From NCBI GenBank assembly GCA_964442285.1, contig CAYTZH010000039.1, positions 1-49,272 of the forward strand: a DNA stretch of 49,272 nt, given 5' to 3'. Origin of the DNA: CAYTZH01 sp964442285 (GTDB taxonomy: Bacteria > Myxococcota_A > UBA9160 > JAFDET01). Shown piece after piece: positions 36,384 to 45,642 of the stretch. Position 1 is the first letter of the stretch, and each line of letters opens with the position of its first letter. Both the position numbers and the translations under genes were made by a program. The notes beneath the pieces are model-generated. The model saw only the letters and a list, made by a program, of their open reading frames with translations, made no database searches and was not told the DNA's origin.

Positions 36384-37622
36384 AACGTCTTGATCCTGCT
36401 CGGTTTCGATCGCGGAATCCTTGTCGCTCGCTTGTCGCTCGTCGCCATCGAGGGGCCGAAGCACTTCGATCAGCGCGTTGTCGGCGAGGCGCGCGTAGCG
36501 ACGCGTCGACTGGACCGACGCGTGCCCCAGGAAGCGCTGCAGGTGACGCTCCGGCACGCCGCGACGGATCGCGTCGGTGGCCATCGTGTGCTTCGTGCCT
36601 TCGTAGAGCGAGACGTGCGGGAGACCGACGCGCTCCAAGGCGTCGTTCCAGACTCGCTGGAGCGCCTTGTGTGCCCAGCGGCCACCGGTCCGGGGGTTGG
36701 GGAAGAGGGGCGCTGCGCGGAGCCTCCCGGCCCGGTGCACGTGCCGCTCGATCCAGGCAGCGAGCTCGGCGTCGACGGGCAAGCGCTTCGGCTTCCCGGA
36801 CTTGGTTCCCCGGATCTCGGCCGAGACGCTCTTGCCCTTCATGGCCTTGTCGACCGTGAGCCAGCCGTCGTGGTAGTCGGCGACCTCGGCCGCGCGGGCC
36901 TCGCCAGGCCGTAGGCCGAGACGGGCGAGCGCCAGAAAGATCCCCCGCTCCTCCTCGGGAATGGCTGCGATCACGCGGTCCTGGTCGCGGATTGCGAGGA
37001 GCCGCGGCTCGTGCTCGTCGGTCTTCGGGAGCGGCAGACGCGGTACCTCCGGGAGCTCTCCTCGCCGATGGAGCCAGACGAGGAAGGACCGGAAGGCCGC
37101 GAGGTAGTTGCGCCGGCTCTTCGGGGTAAGCCCTTGGTCGGCCAGCCAGAGGGAGAAGTCCTCGAGAACGCCGTAGCTCACCTCGAAGATGCTCTTCCCG
37201 TCGAAGAACGAGAAGTAGCCGCCGGGCTTCGCGAGCTGCTCGAGCTGTTTCAGGTAGGCCGGCGAGAGGGAGCCCGCGGCGCATTCTCGGCGCCGCACCT
37301 CGAGCCACTTCGCGAGCCGTGTCTGGACCAGGTTGGCCTTGGATTGGATCGGGGCGTACTCCGCCAGCACGGACTCCAGGTCCCGGCCCTCGGCGACCTT
37401 GCCACGAATCTGCTCGAGCAGTCGTCGGGCGGTGTCCTCATCGGTGATCTGGATGCCGCGGTTCGACCACACCCGACCATACGGCCGGAAGTCCAGCAGG
37501 AACCCCTGCTTCCCGCTCCGCAGGCGGCGGCGCCGGATCTGACCAAGCTTGCCCACGAGGGCCCATCGTACCGCACGATCGGTCGCCACCGGGTGGGCCA
37601 GGAGCCGGGCCACCGAGGTCAC
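36384..37622 (-). CDS. Tyrosine recombinase/integrase at tRNA-Ile2, no in-frame stop at the att end
   Basis: About 413 aa to the tRNA boundary. The N-terminal SAM-like core-binding region (KWLEVRRRECAAGSLSPAYL ... FRSFLVWLHRRGELP) is followed by the catalytic domain: Arg I in LARLGLRPGEARAAEVADY, the box II region LYEGTKHTMATDAIRRG (Glu-Gly-Thr-Lys where HxxR is usual), LGHASVQST and the nucleophile Tyr in TRRYARLADN. The frame has no stop before the tRNA: it reads antisense through it (SWIRTRDQTGYE) and remains open to 34209, so the true end in this integrated state is undefined. GTG 37556 (VGKLGQIRRR) is an alternative start. It marks the left end of an integrated element. Confidence 0.85.
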
Positions 37623-37925
37623 AGCTGGCTTCCCGAGGGAGGCTTCTCGGACCGCCGGTTCGCCACTTGTCCCCCAGATCTACCGGGGGGGTGGTGCGAT
37701 CCGAAGCAAGCCTCATGCCCACGGGCACGTCACGCACAAGCTCTCGTCCAAGTGGCGCTTCCTCATGCCTCCGCGCGTTTAGGCACTGGCTCTTGGTTGC
37801 CAGCCCATAGCCGATCACCACCAGTCGGGTGGAGGTTGGATCACGCGACACCGTTCCGGTTACGATGGGTCTGCCGACCTACCACACCTCCGGGTCAACG
37901 CTGCGAGAGAGTCTAGGGAGATGCG
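37623..37925 (+). other. Intergenic region between integrase and hydrolase gene
   Basis: 303 bp between divergent genes. No recognisable gene. A weak TTGGAT (37836-37841) and TACGAT (37861-37866) pair with a 19-nt spacer could be a promoter for the hydrolase gene. The start codon at 37926 has a GGGAG ribosome site. An element-encoded attachment core or excisionase cannot be identified. Confidence 0.35.
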
Positions 37926-40361
37926 ATGGTGACAAAGAACCTTCACGTCGCGAGCGAGATTGCCGCTGCGGAACGTGACTACATGCTAGGCCTCCATGAC
38001 CCCGATTGGCCGACGGCGATGGATGGGTGGGAGAGAGCGGAGGTTCCCGATGGACCCGGCGCGTTTCTGCGCCGAACGATCTCTTGGTCGCCGGACCAGA
38101 AGTCTCCGAAGCCGGAGCAGACAAGGAGCGATCTCCTGACCTTCGAAGGTCTCGGTTTGCAGCGAAAGGACGAACTGAGAATCGAGGAGGCGATCGTTCG
38201 GTTCCCATCTGCTCCGGTGTACTCCACTCATCGAAAACGCGGCTATCAGGTCGAGTTGAACAGAATCAATCACCACACCCTTCGCGTACTGCGTGCTCAA
38301 GACTGTTCTGAACCGATCAGCCGGATCTACCTCCTCCACAACGGACTCAACGAACTCAAGCATCTCAGCTTCTACTACAAGATCGCAGCGATACTCACGA
38401 TGAAGGATCCATCGTCCGCCTGCGTCATCAGACCGCTTCCTGGTCATCTATCCAGACACCCGTCGGGGACCGAGCTCTCTGAACAACCGCTCGACCGATA
38501 TCTCCTGGATCCTGGCGATCTTTTTCGGCAGTTCCTTCGCTACATGGTCGAGACGCGCTGGCTCATCAGTGCGATCGTGCCGCGATCCGATTACCGGGTT
38601 GTGTCTGGCTTGGACCTACTTGCTGTCGGCGACCGTCACGATACAGCCGCTCTCTCGAGAGCGATTCTCGAATCGTGGAAGCGTGCCCATCAAGTGGCAG
38701 AGACCGAGGGAGTCAATCCCGGTCCTGAAGTCAGCCTCCCCGATGTCGCTCACTCCGTCGCGACTATCCGCCACTTGCTGTGCCGGCCTTCTTCTTTGCA
38801 TGACGCAAGCACGCCGCCGGAACGGGGCACTCTGAGGCCGAGTCTGCATACGGTTGGATACAGCCTGGGTGGGTTTATGGCTCAGGCGGTCTTCTTCGCT
38901 TGGCCTTTCGCGGTGTCTGGCTGTACAACCATCTGTTCGGGTGGAGCCCTGAGAGACATCGCACTCACTGCGTTTGCCCACAAAGAGGAGTGGCAAACGA
39001 TCATCCATGCCATGCGGTACGAGCTCGACAGTTCGTTCCTAGAGCAACGTCTGCGCGCGACCAAGAGACGGAGCAAGGGAGTCGCCGAGGTGGCTGGGAT
39101 CGATGCGAATGCCTTCAGTTGCTTCTACCGCTTGTTCCACGATGTTTTCGTTCGCGAGTTCGCGGGATCGTACCAATCCCGCGTCTCGGAGTTTGCCCCT
39201 CGGCTCCTCTTCGTTCTTGGAGGCCGTGATCCAATTGTGTCGACGCAATCAGTCTTGGATGCTAGTCCGCCAGAAGGGATCAACCTGCTTCAGATCGCGA
39301 ACTTGGCTCACTTCCCCGCGAAGGGCGACGAGCATTGGCAGGGTTATTGGCTCCCGCAAGCAACGTCGCTGATCCATGAGTTCGCCAGGAACGCGGAGCG
39401 GCTCTCGGACGACACGCTCTACGAGAACTGGTGGAACCAAGGACGCACCGATCATGTGCCTACTGTGGGTACTGAACGCTCCTCGGTCGATCAGCAGGTC
39501 GACTCAAGCTTCGATCCAGAGACGGGAAACGAAGCACTTCCCAGCGCCGCGTTTCAGTCGATCCTAGATTCATTTGTTCGTAGGCTGAAGAACGCGAATG
39601 CACAGAGTGCGACGAACGAAATCGGCGCCTGGCTGCTCGTGCTACGCAACGAGGTGCCCGCTGCACTACTCGGCCCGCATGTACTGCGGAAACGAGGCAC
39701 GACACTTCACTTCTCGGAAGAACGGATTTGGTCGTACTTCTCAGGTCTTCGCGAGCGGGAGACATTACTATTGAGAAATCAGGATGCCCTCACCTTGATG
39801 GTGCCGCGGCGCTGGTTCCAATGGTTCGTGAACACACAGCCCATCTTTTCTCCCAAGTCGGAGGCTGCGATGTTCAACGTCCCTTCGAGACAGGATCTCA
39901 ACGCTCTCCGAAAGCACTTCCTTCATAGTTGGAAGGGCTCGGAGTCCCTCCGGATCTTTGCTCCTGCTGACAACGACCCCGCTGCCCCCAGCACTCTTCC
40001 CGACGTTTGGATCTGGCTGTCCGTCGAGGCCATCCAGCAGTTGGTGAGGGGGCCGTCGGGTGATAGGAGCGACGAGAGATCACTGATGCGGACGATCGCA
40101 GACCGAGATCCGAAGGAGATAAAGGGAGTAAAGAAGCTTGTTCGGAACCTTCTTGCGACCGACCACATCAAGATTGTGAGAGTCTCCTCCTCGGAGTTCA
40201 ATCCACGCTTCCGTGGGTGGCGGATCCGCGACTGGAAGCGTGCCTGGCAGCTCTTGAGACACGCGGCCACCTGCTACGACTATTCCCTTGCCGGGACGGA
40301 CTACGACCCGTTCGATGTGGAGCAAATCATCAACACGCCAGCGCCCCGTCGAGCTCACTGA
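37926..40361 (+). CDS. Large alpha/beta hydrolase-domain protein, element cargo
   Basis: 811 aa. The first 65% carries an alpha/beta hydrolase core. IYLLHNGLNELKHLSFYYKI resembles the oxyanion-loop strand, and HTVGYSLGGFMAQAVFF is a nucleophile elbow (GYSLGG, Ser). LLFVLGGRDPIVS supplies the acid and ANLAHFPAKGDEHW the catalytic His, so the triad looks complete. A large helical insert lies between strand and elbow (residues about 150-290). The C-terminal about 280 residues (from SAAFQSILDSFVRRLKN) match no family that I recognise; they hold WFQWFVNTQP and FNPRFRGWRIRDWKRAW. No signal peptide or membrane helix is evident. GC and codon use are clearly lower than in the neighbours, indicating transfer with the integrase. 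Substrate unknown; a defence or toxin role is only a hypothesis. Confidence 0.8.
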   Translation: MVTKNLHVASEIAAAERDYMLGLHDPDWPTAMDGWERAEVPDGPGAFLRRTISWSPDQKSPKPEQTRSDLLTFEGLGLQRKDELRIEEAIVRFPSAPVYSTHRKRGYQVELNRINHHTLRVLRAQDCSEPISRIYLLHNGLNELKHLSFYYKIAAILTMKDPSSACVIRPLPGHLSRHPSGTELSEQPLDRYLLDPGDLFRQFLRYMVETRWLISAIVPRSDYRVVSGLDLLAVGDRHDTAALSRAILESWKRAHQVAETEGVNPGPEVSLPDVAHSVATIRHLLCRPSSLHDASTPPERGTLRPSLHTVGYSLGGFMAQAVFFAWPFAVSGCTTICSGGALRDIALTAFAHKEEWQTIIHAMRYELDSSFLEQRLRATKRRSKGVAEVAGIDANAFSCFYRLFHDVFVREFAGSYQSRVSEFAPRLLFVLGGRDPIVSTQSVLDASPPEGINLLQIANLAHFPAKGDEHWQGYWLPQATSLIHEFARNAERLSDDTLYENWWNQGRTDHVPTVGTERSSVDQQVDSSFDPETGNEALPSAAFQSILDSFVRRLKNANAQSATNEIGAWLLVLRNEVPAALLGPHVLRKRGTTLHFSEERIWSYFSGLRERETLLLRNQDALTLMVPRRWFQWFVNTQPIFSPKSEAAMFNVPSRQDLNALRKHFLHSWKGSESLRIFAPADNDPAAPSTLPDVWIWLSVEAIQQLVRGPSGDRSDERSLMRTIADRDPKEIKGVKKLVRNLLATDHIKIVRVSSSEFNPRFRGWRIRDWKRAWQLLRHAATCYDYSLAGTDYDPFDVEQIINTPAPRRAH

Positions 40362-40519
40362 CGGGGGCACGCATCCGCGGGCCGCCATGATCCGGGCCCA
40401 ACGTGCGAGACGAGAACTCGGTGCATTTTCGGGTGTTTCAACTGATAGCTGCGTACTTTGGCGGCCCTTGGTTGCCGTAAACATTTGCAAAAACGGGGAG
40501 TTAGGCGGACTCATGCAGG

Positions 40520-40525
40520 TATAAT
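40520..40525 (+). promoter_or_regulatory. Perfect -10 (TATAAT) upstream of the RND operon
   Basis: TATAAT at 40520-40525, 41 nt before the RND start codon. No good -35 at 16-18 nt. The rest of the 205-bp gap 40362-40566 holds no gene. The operon encodes its own sigma54 activator, but no correctly spaced -24/-12 element was found here. Confidence 0.4.
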
Positions 40526-40566
40526 GGCCGGACGGCGGGGCCGGGTCCCACGCCGAGGGTCCGGCC

Positions 40567-41595
40567 ATGCTCAACCAGGTGTCGAGCCTTGCTCGGTTTC
40601 TGACCGCGATCAGCGTCCGACGGCCGCTGGCGACCGCGTTGGTGGGCTTGCTCGCCACCGCAGGCCTCGCATTCCAGGCCGCCCAGCTCACGAGCGAGGT
40701 CGGCTACGCCGCCTACTTCGGGCCGAACGACCCCGCGGTGGAGCGGCTATCCAGCTTCTTCGAGGAGTTCGACAGCGGCCTGCACGTCCTGGTCGTGTTC
40801 GGCTGTCCTGGGAGCAACGTCTGTTCGTCGATCCGGGACCGCTCGGCGCTGGAGTTCATCGCGAATCTCCAGCACGACCTGGATCGCCTGTCCAATGTCC
40901 GCCGGACGCAGAGCGTCCTCAATGCACCGATCGTGGTTGGGCCGCTGGAGACCCGCACGATCGCCGAGCGCGACGGTACCGGAGGCTACGCCCTCGCGAC
41001 CGACTGGGAGAGCCTGGCGGAGCGCTCGCTTGGAGAGCCCTTCCTCGCGAACGTCGTCGTCTCCCAGGATGGGAAGACCGCCGGGATCATCGTCGAGTTC
41101 CAGTCCCTCGACAGCAAGCCAGTGCGCGATCTGGTGCACGCGATCCTGGACCTCGTTCCCCGGTACGAGGAAGAGCTCGGAAGCGAGATCTTCGTCGCTG
41201 GGGATCCCGTCTGGACCGTCGTCGCCGACGACGATCTCGATGCCGACTCTCTGAACCTCACCGTTCTCATGTTCGTCCTCATCACGGCGATCCTCTGGGG
41301 CTTCTTCCGGGACATCTGGCTGACGGCGCTTCCAGTCCTCTCCGTGGGCGGGCTCACCGTCGCCATCCACGGTGTGATCGCGCTGCTGGGCATCCCGATG
41401 ACGACGATCCTTGCGGCCCTGCCGCCGCTCTTGGTAGTCATCGCCATCACCGCGGCGATTCACCTCCTGACGGCCTTTCTACGCCATCCTGATTTGGAAC
41501 CCGGCCCGGCTCTCGTACAGGCGGCAGACCTCGTGGGTCCCGGCTGTCTCTGGGCTGCGGTTACGACGGCGGCGGGCTTCGGCTCCTTCCTGTGA
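40567..41595 (+). CDS. RND/MMPL-family transporter, N-terminal half (frameshifted)
   Basis: 342 aa half of an MMPL-type RND protein (COG1033-like). TM1 (LATALVGLLATAGLAFQAAQ) is followed by a periplasmic domain (about residues 45-220), then TM2-5 in a block from LNLTVLMFVLITAILWGFF to LLVVIAITAAIHLLTAFLRH. The frame ends at TGA 41593 in the middle of conserved AAVTTAAGFGSFL. The expected continuation DLASFRQFGLAAAIGLGLAF is immediately present in the +1 frame from 41594. Removing one base (or adding two) at about 41593 restores a 776-residue protein. First gene of a five-gene operon. Confidence 0.85.
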   Translation: MLNQVSSLARFLTAISVRRPLATALVGLLATAGLAFQAAQLTSEVGYAAYFGPNDPAVERLSSFFEEFDSGLHVLVVFGCPGSNVCSSIRDRSALEFIANLQHDLDRLSNVRRTQSVLNAPIVVGPLETRTIAERDGTGGYALATDWESLAERSLGEPFLANVVVSQDGKTAGIIVEFQSLDSKPVRDLVHAILDLVPRYEEELGSEIFVAGDPVWTVVADDDLDADSLNLTVLMFVLITAILWGFFRDIWLTALPVLSVGGLTVAIHGVIALLGIPMTTILAALPPLLVVIAITAAIHLLTAFLRHPDLEPGPALVQAADLVGPGCLWAAVTTAAGFGSFL

Positions 41596-41737
41596 CCTCG
41601 CCAGCTTTCGCCAGTTCGGGCTCGCTGCGGCCATCGGTCTCGGGCTCGCGTTCCTCGGCAGCTTCACCCTTCTGCCGGCCCTCCTCTGCCTTCGACCTCC
41701 GCGGACCCGCGGCCCAGAACGCGCCCGCCTGGGCGTC

Positions 41738-42898
41738 GTGCGAGAGATGCTGGCCGCTGCGCTGGCCGCGGTCTCCAGTCGCCCCAACTTCGTCCTCGCG
41801 GTGGGCTGTGCCGTCCTCGTGGGCCTCACCGCGGGGATCCCTCGCCTCTACTACGAGGTGGACTTCGGCGACCAGTCGCTGGTCCTCCGTTCCGTGCGGT
41901 TCATGGAGGCGAACTTCCGCAAGCCCATGACCACGGAGCTCGTGGTGACGGTCCCGGAGGGCAAGCGGATCTACGACGAGGAGAGCCTGTACCTCCTCCA
42001 GCGCCTGGAGTCCTACTTCCGCGATGAGTCCAGCAGCGGGATCGCGTGGAGCTTCCTCGATTTCCTCGAGGAGGCCTACCGGATCGACCACGGAAAGCGG
42101 CCCGGATCGTTCGACGAGCTTGTCGATGCCGCACTCGCCGAGATGCCCATCGTTGCGTCGTACGACGGGCTCTCGGCCTTCTGGAGCGAGTCGGCCAGCG
42201 AGCGCGAAAGCGGCGAGCGGATCTACCGAGACCGCGCACGGATCTCGGTGCACCGCAGCTGGCTCAACGGCGAGGAGCAGATCCCTTACGTCCATCGCCT
42301 CCGGGACTTCATCGCCGAGGTCAACGGTGACGTAGAGCCCCAGGGCTACCGGGTTGAGCTGCACGGTGGGCTCGAGCTCGCGGCGCTCGCGGAGGAGAGG
42401 ATTCGCGACACCCAGTGGCGCAGCTTCGGGACCGCCTTCGCGGTGGTCACCCTGACCCTGTGGGCCCTCCGCTGGTCCATGCCCTCCCTCGCCGCGCTGG
42501 GCATGGTGGTGAACGTCCTCCCGGTGATCGGCCTCCTCGGGCTGATGGGGTGGACCGGCATCGCAGTCGATCCGGCCAATACCATGGTTGCCGCCGTCCT
42601 CCTCGCGATCGCGGTGGACGACACGATCCACGTGTCTCTGCACTATCAGCGCCGTCGAGGGCAGGGCGTCTCGCGCCGCGAGGCCGTTGCATCGACGCTC
42701 ACGATCGTGGGCGAGGCCGTAGCGATCACCAGCATTTGCCTGGCACTCGGCTTTGCGGTCCTGATGTTCTCGCGCTGGGGCGGCCTGGTTTCATTTGGGC
42801 TCCTCGCGAGCCTCGGCATCGTCTTCGCGCTCGTTGGAGACCTCCTGCTCCTGCCCGCAGCGCTGCTGAGGCGTGAGAAGACGGAGGACCGGACGTGA
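41738..42898 (+). CDS. RND/MMPL-family transporter, C-terminal half (frameshifted)
   Basis: 386 aa from the first in-frame ATG; homologous coding continues upstream to 41594 (DLASFRQFG ... FTLLPALLCL). TM7 (PNFVLAVGCAVLVGLTAGIP), a second periplasmic domain (about 45-230), and TM8-12 including FGTAFAVVTLTLWALRWSMP, NTMVAAVLLAIAVDDTIHVS and FALVGDLLLLPAALL. AVDDTIHVSLHYQRRRGQG is the family's conserved TM10 acidic segment. MMPL proteins of this type move lipids or hydrophobic molecules. Whether two chains are made, the shift is recoded, or it is an error or mutation is unresolved. The histidine kinase gene overlaps the stop by 4 nt. Confidence 0.83.
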   Translation: MREMLAAALAAVSSRPNFVLAVGCAVLVGLTAGIPRLYYEVDFGDQSLVLRSVRFMEANFRKPMTTELVVTVPEGKRIYDEESLYLLQRLESYFRDESSSGIAWSFLDFLEEAYRIDHGKRPGSFDELVDAALAEMPIVASYDGLSAFWSESASERESGERIYRDRARISVHRSWLNGEEQIPYVHRLRDFIAEVNGDVEPQGYRVELHGGLELAALAEERIRDTQWRSFGTAFAVVTLTLWALRWSMPSLAALGMVVNVLPVIGLLGLMGWTGIAVDPANTMVAAVLLAIAVDDTIHVSLHYQRRRGQGVSRREAVASTLTIVGEAVAITSICLALGFAVLMFSRWGGLVSFGLLASLGIVFALVGDLLLLPAALLRREKTEDRT

Positions 42899-45642
42899 GC
42901 ACAGACCGTCTCAGGCGCTGGCTGATCGTGGTCGCGTTCGCACTTCCCTGGCTCGTGGTGTGGCCGTCCCCGAACGGACTCGGCGGCCGCAGCCAGGAGC
43001 TCGACGCACCGCTCGACGAGGCACTGCGCGTACCGTACGCCGCAACTTTCCTCCGCACGGCGAACCCGGCGTTCGAGCCGCATGACCGGATCCTCGACAT
43101 CGCCTTCGAGGGCGAGGAGCAGCTGATTCCTCCTCGCAACCGCCAGGAGCTGCGTCTCGCGCTGAGCGAGGGCCCGGGGCGCGCCGTGACGATTCGGCTG
43201 ATGCGGGGCCGCGAGCCCCTGACCATCCAGGCCAGCACGGTTACGGCGTCAGGGTGGAGGGCTGTAGGTGCCAACTGGCCCACCTTCTTCCTGGGAGCGG
43301 CCTTCCTGATGTTCGCCCTGACCGTGGGGCTGGGGAGCCGGCACCCCGTCGCGTCTCCGCTCTTCGCAGTGTCCTGGTGCATCGGCGCCTGGACGCTGGC
43401 GCAAGTGGACCTGATCCTGCCCGAGGACCCGGGTCTTCATGGCGCGCCCGACCTTCGTGCCCGGCTCGAGCTCGTGAGCCTGACCCTCCTACCTGCGTCC
43501 GTCATCCACCTGGCGATGCGCTTCCCGATCGTGTCGCCTCGCTTCCGCCCCGCGGCCGTGGCAGTGCTCCCTTATGCGTTCTGGTTCTTCCCCGCCGCGT
43601 TCGCCCAGATCCACCTCCAGGACGCAGCGTTCCTGAACGCCCTGGAGAGGATCGCGTTGGGAGCGGCCTTCGTATCCGCAGGGATCCTGGTCGTGGCGAG
43701 TCTGACCTCGGCGCGCGCGATGACACCGATCGAGCGCGCGCGAACGCGGGCGCTTCTCCTCGGCCTGGGAGTCGGGAGCGCGGTTCCTTTCGTCTACTTC
43801 TTCTGGGGCGGCACGCCGCCCCCAGAGTTGCGGACGCCGTTCATCCTCTCGGTTCTGGCGTTCCCGGCGACGATCTCCTGGGCCATCGTCCGCTACCGCC
43901 TCCTCGACCCGCCGACGTGGGTGCAGAGCGCCGTCCTGACGGGTCTCACCGCAGCGGTCGCACTCCTCCTCGCCAGCGGCGCCGTATCCCTCGCGTTCTC
44001 GTTCTTGGAGGAGCCGGAGCCGCTCGGCTCCGCAGAGGTGATCCCGGTCGCCCTCACGACGACCGTGCTCTACCAGCTCATCCACTTCGGCCTGCGACGA
44101 AGCGCCGGCGGCCGGATGCTCCGCGAGCGGGCGTTCGAGCGATTCCTCGAGCACGCGAGCCAGGAGCTGGCGGCCGCTCGGCACCCCAGCCGCGTCCTCG
44201 AAGGGGTCCAAGCTCTCATCCGGACGCATCTCGGTGCGAGCGACGTGAGATGTGTCCTCGCCGAAGAAGCCGGGCGCTGCTCCGATCCGCTCGTCAGGCG
44301 CGGAGTCGCGTTATGGCGCGAGGAGCGGAGCTCTCCCGAGACTCTCGTGCGTACGCGCGCGCGGACAGAGGACCCTGGGCCGGACGTGCCAGAGATCGTT
44401 CTTCCGCTCCTCCCCCGCAGTACGCCGAACGCCCTCGTGATCCTCGGCTCGCGGGAAGACGGGCTTCCCTACGGCCAGGACCATGCCCGCATGCTGGCGA
44501 GCCTTCGCCATGTGGCCACGACCGCTCTCGAGGCGGCGGCTACGTCCGCGGACCTCGAAGAGCGGGTGGCCGAGAAGACGGCGTCGCTCGAGCGGGCGCT
44601 GTCGGACCGACACGCGGTTCTCCGTGCGGCCCGAGCGATCTGCGAGGCGGACGAGCCGAACGAGGTGATGGCTACCCTCCGAGGGTTCGCTGCTGCGCAC
44701 CAGGCATCCCTCCGGTGGAATGGCCATGCGCCCGATGGGGTGCGCTCCATAGGGCTTTCGGTTCCAGGAGAGCCCGTCCGGTCTCTTCAGCTCGAAGGGA
44801 CAACTGCCGAGCGCGCCGAGGAGCTGGCTCCGCAGCTCGGGACTCTCTGTGCGTTCGCTGGTCTGGCGATGGGTCGGTTGAAGCTCCTGGCCGAGCTGAA
44901 GCGGGAGGTTGAGCGCCAGGCGGCCGAGATCGCCGAGATCAGCTCCCGCCGGCTCCATGCGGAGTTTGTGCGGGGTGTGGCCCACGAGCTTCGGAAGCCG
45001 ACCGAGGAGGTGCGTCACCGCGTGGAGGAGCTCAGCGCCTCGCCTGCGCCGGACCACTCCGAGACCCTCCAGCGAATTCGAGTAGCGAGCCGCGAGATGT
45101 CGCGCCGCCTCGATCTCCTCTTGTTTCACTCCGGGCTCCGGCTCGACCTCCAGCGGATCGACCTGGTACGCGTTGTCGAAGATGCAGTCGGGGCCGCGAA
45201 AGCGAGCTCCGGCGACCGCGCCTACCGGTGCCGCCATGAGTTGGCGCGCTTGCCCATGCTCGGCGACCCCAGCCGTCTGCTCTCGGTGATCGAGAACCTC
45301 CTGGACAACGCCGTGAAGGCGACGGGCCCCGGCCAGACGATCGAGGTTCATACCTCGCTCGCTGCAGCGGGGAATCACGGGGGTGCCCAGGTGCGTCTGG
45401 AGGTGATCGACGAGGGTCGCGGCATTCCGCCCGACCGGCTCGATGCGATCTTCCAGCCCGGCGTGGGCCTCGAGCCCGGTGGCTTCGGGCTGGGCCTGTC
45501 CCTGTGTCGCGAGATCGTCCGCATGCATGGGGGGACGATCGAGGTGTCCTCGCGACCGGGCAAGACGACCTTCTACGTTCGGTTGCCACAGTTTCGCTTG
45601 GGGGAAGGCGACGATGACAACAGCGTCCATTCTGCTCGTTGA
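42895..45642 (+). CDS. Membrane sensor histidine kinase with PDZ-like and GAF-like domains
   Basis: 915 aa, starting at GTG 42895 (GTGA overlap with the RND stop). N-terminal TM helix, a periplasmic PDZ-like domain (about 40-120), then about seven more TM helices (GANWPTFFLGAAFLMFALTV ... SAVLTGLTAAVALLLASGAV). A GAF-like region (about 420-560), a coiled coil (ADLEERVAEKTASLERALSD) and a second GAF-like region follow. The kinase core has H-box FVRGVAHELRKPTEEV (His697), N-box SVIENLLDNAVKAT, G1 VIDEGRGIPPDRLD and G2 GFGLGLSLC, all intact. It should phosphorylate the response regulator encoded next. The ligand is unknown; a membrane or lipid state is plausible from the neighbours. Confidence 0.92.
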   Translation: MSTDRLRRWLIVVAFALPWLVVWPSPNGLGGRSQELDAPLDEALRVPYAATFLRTANPAFEPHDRILDIAFEGEEQLIPPRNRQELRLALSEGPGRAVTIRLMRGREPLTIQASTVTASGWRAVGANWPTFFLGAAFLMFALTVGLGSRHPVASPLFAVSWCIGAWTLAQVDLILPEDPGLHGAPDLRARLELVSLTLLPASVIHLAMRFPIVSPRFRPAAVAVLPYAFWFFPAAFAQIHLQDAAFLNALERIALGAAFVSAGILVVASLTSARAMTPIERARTRALLLGLGVGSAVPFVYFFWGGTPPPELRTPFILSVLAFPATISWAIVRYRLLDPPTWVQSAVLTGLTAAVALLLASGAVSLAFSFLEEPEPLGSAEVIPVALTTTVLYQLIHFGLRRSAGGRMLRERAFERFLEHASQELAAARHPSRVLEGVQALIRTHLGASDVRCVLAEEAGRCSDPLVRRGVALWREERSSPETLVRTRARTEDPGPDVPEIVLPLLPRSTPNALVILGSREDGLPYGQDHARMLASLRHVATTALEAAATSADLEERVAEKTASLERALSDRHAVLRAARAICEADEPNEVMATLRGFAAAHQASLRWNGHAPDGVRSIGLSVPGEPVRSLQLEGTTAERAEELAPQLGTLCAFAGLAMGRLKLLAELKREVERQAAEIAEISSRRLHAEFVRGVAHELRKPTEEVRHRVEELSASPAPDHSETLQRIRVASREMSRRLDLLLFHSGLRLDLQRIDLVRVVEDAVGAAKASSGDRAYRCRHELARLPMLGDPSRLLSVIENLLDNAVKATGPGQTIEVHTSLAAAGNHGGAQVRLEVIDEGRGIPPDRLDAIFQPGVGLEPGGFGLGLSLCREIVRMHGGTIEVSSRPGKTTFYVRLPQFRLGEGDDDNSVHSAR

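Noticed and set aside
40457..40474. Possible sigma54 -24/-12 promoter (TGGC ... TTGC) before the RND operon
   Set aside because: The GG and GC elements are two bases too far apart for a sigma54 promoter.
37790..40480. Similar 14-bp words (GGC-t/c-CTTGGTTGCC) on both sides of the hydrolase gene
   Set aside because: One 14-bp pair with a mismatch is expected by chance in a region of this size, and no transposase or target duplication accompanies it.
41593..41595. TGA in the RND gene as a selenocysteine codon, given selA in the window
   Set aside because: The downstream homologous sequence is in a different frame, so reading TGA as Sec would not restore the protein.
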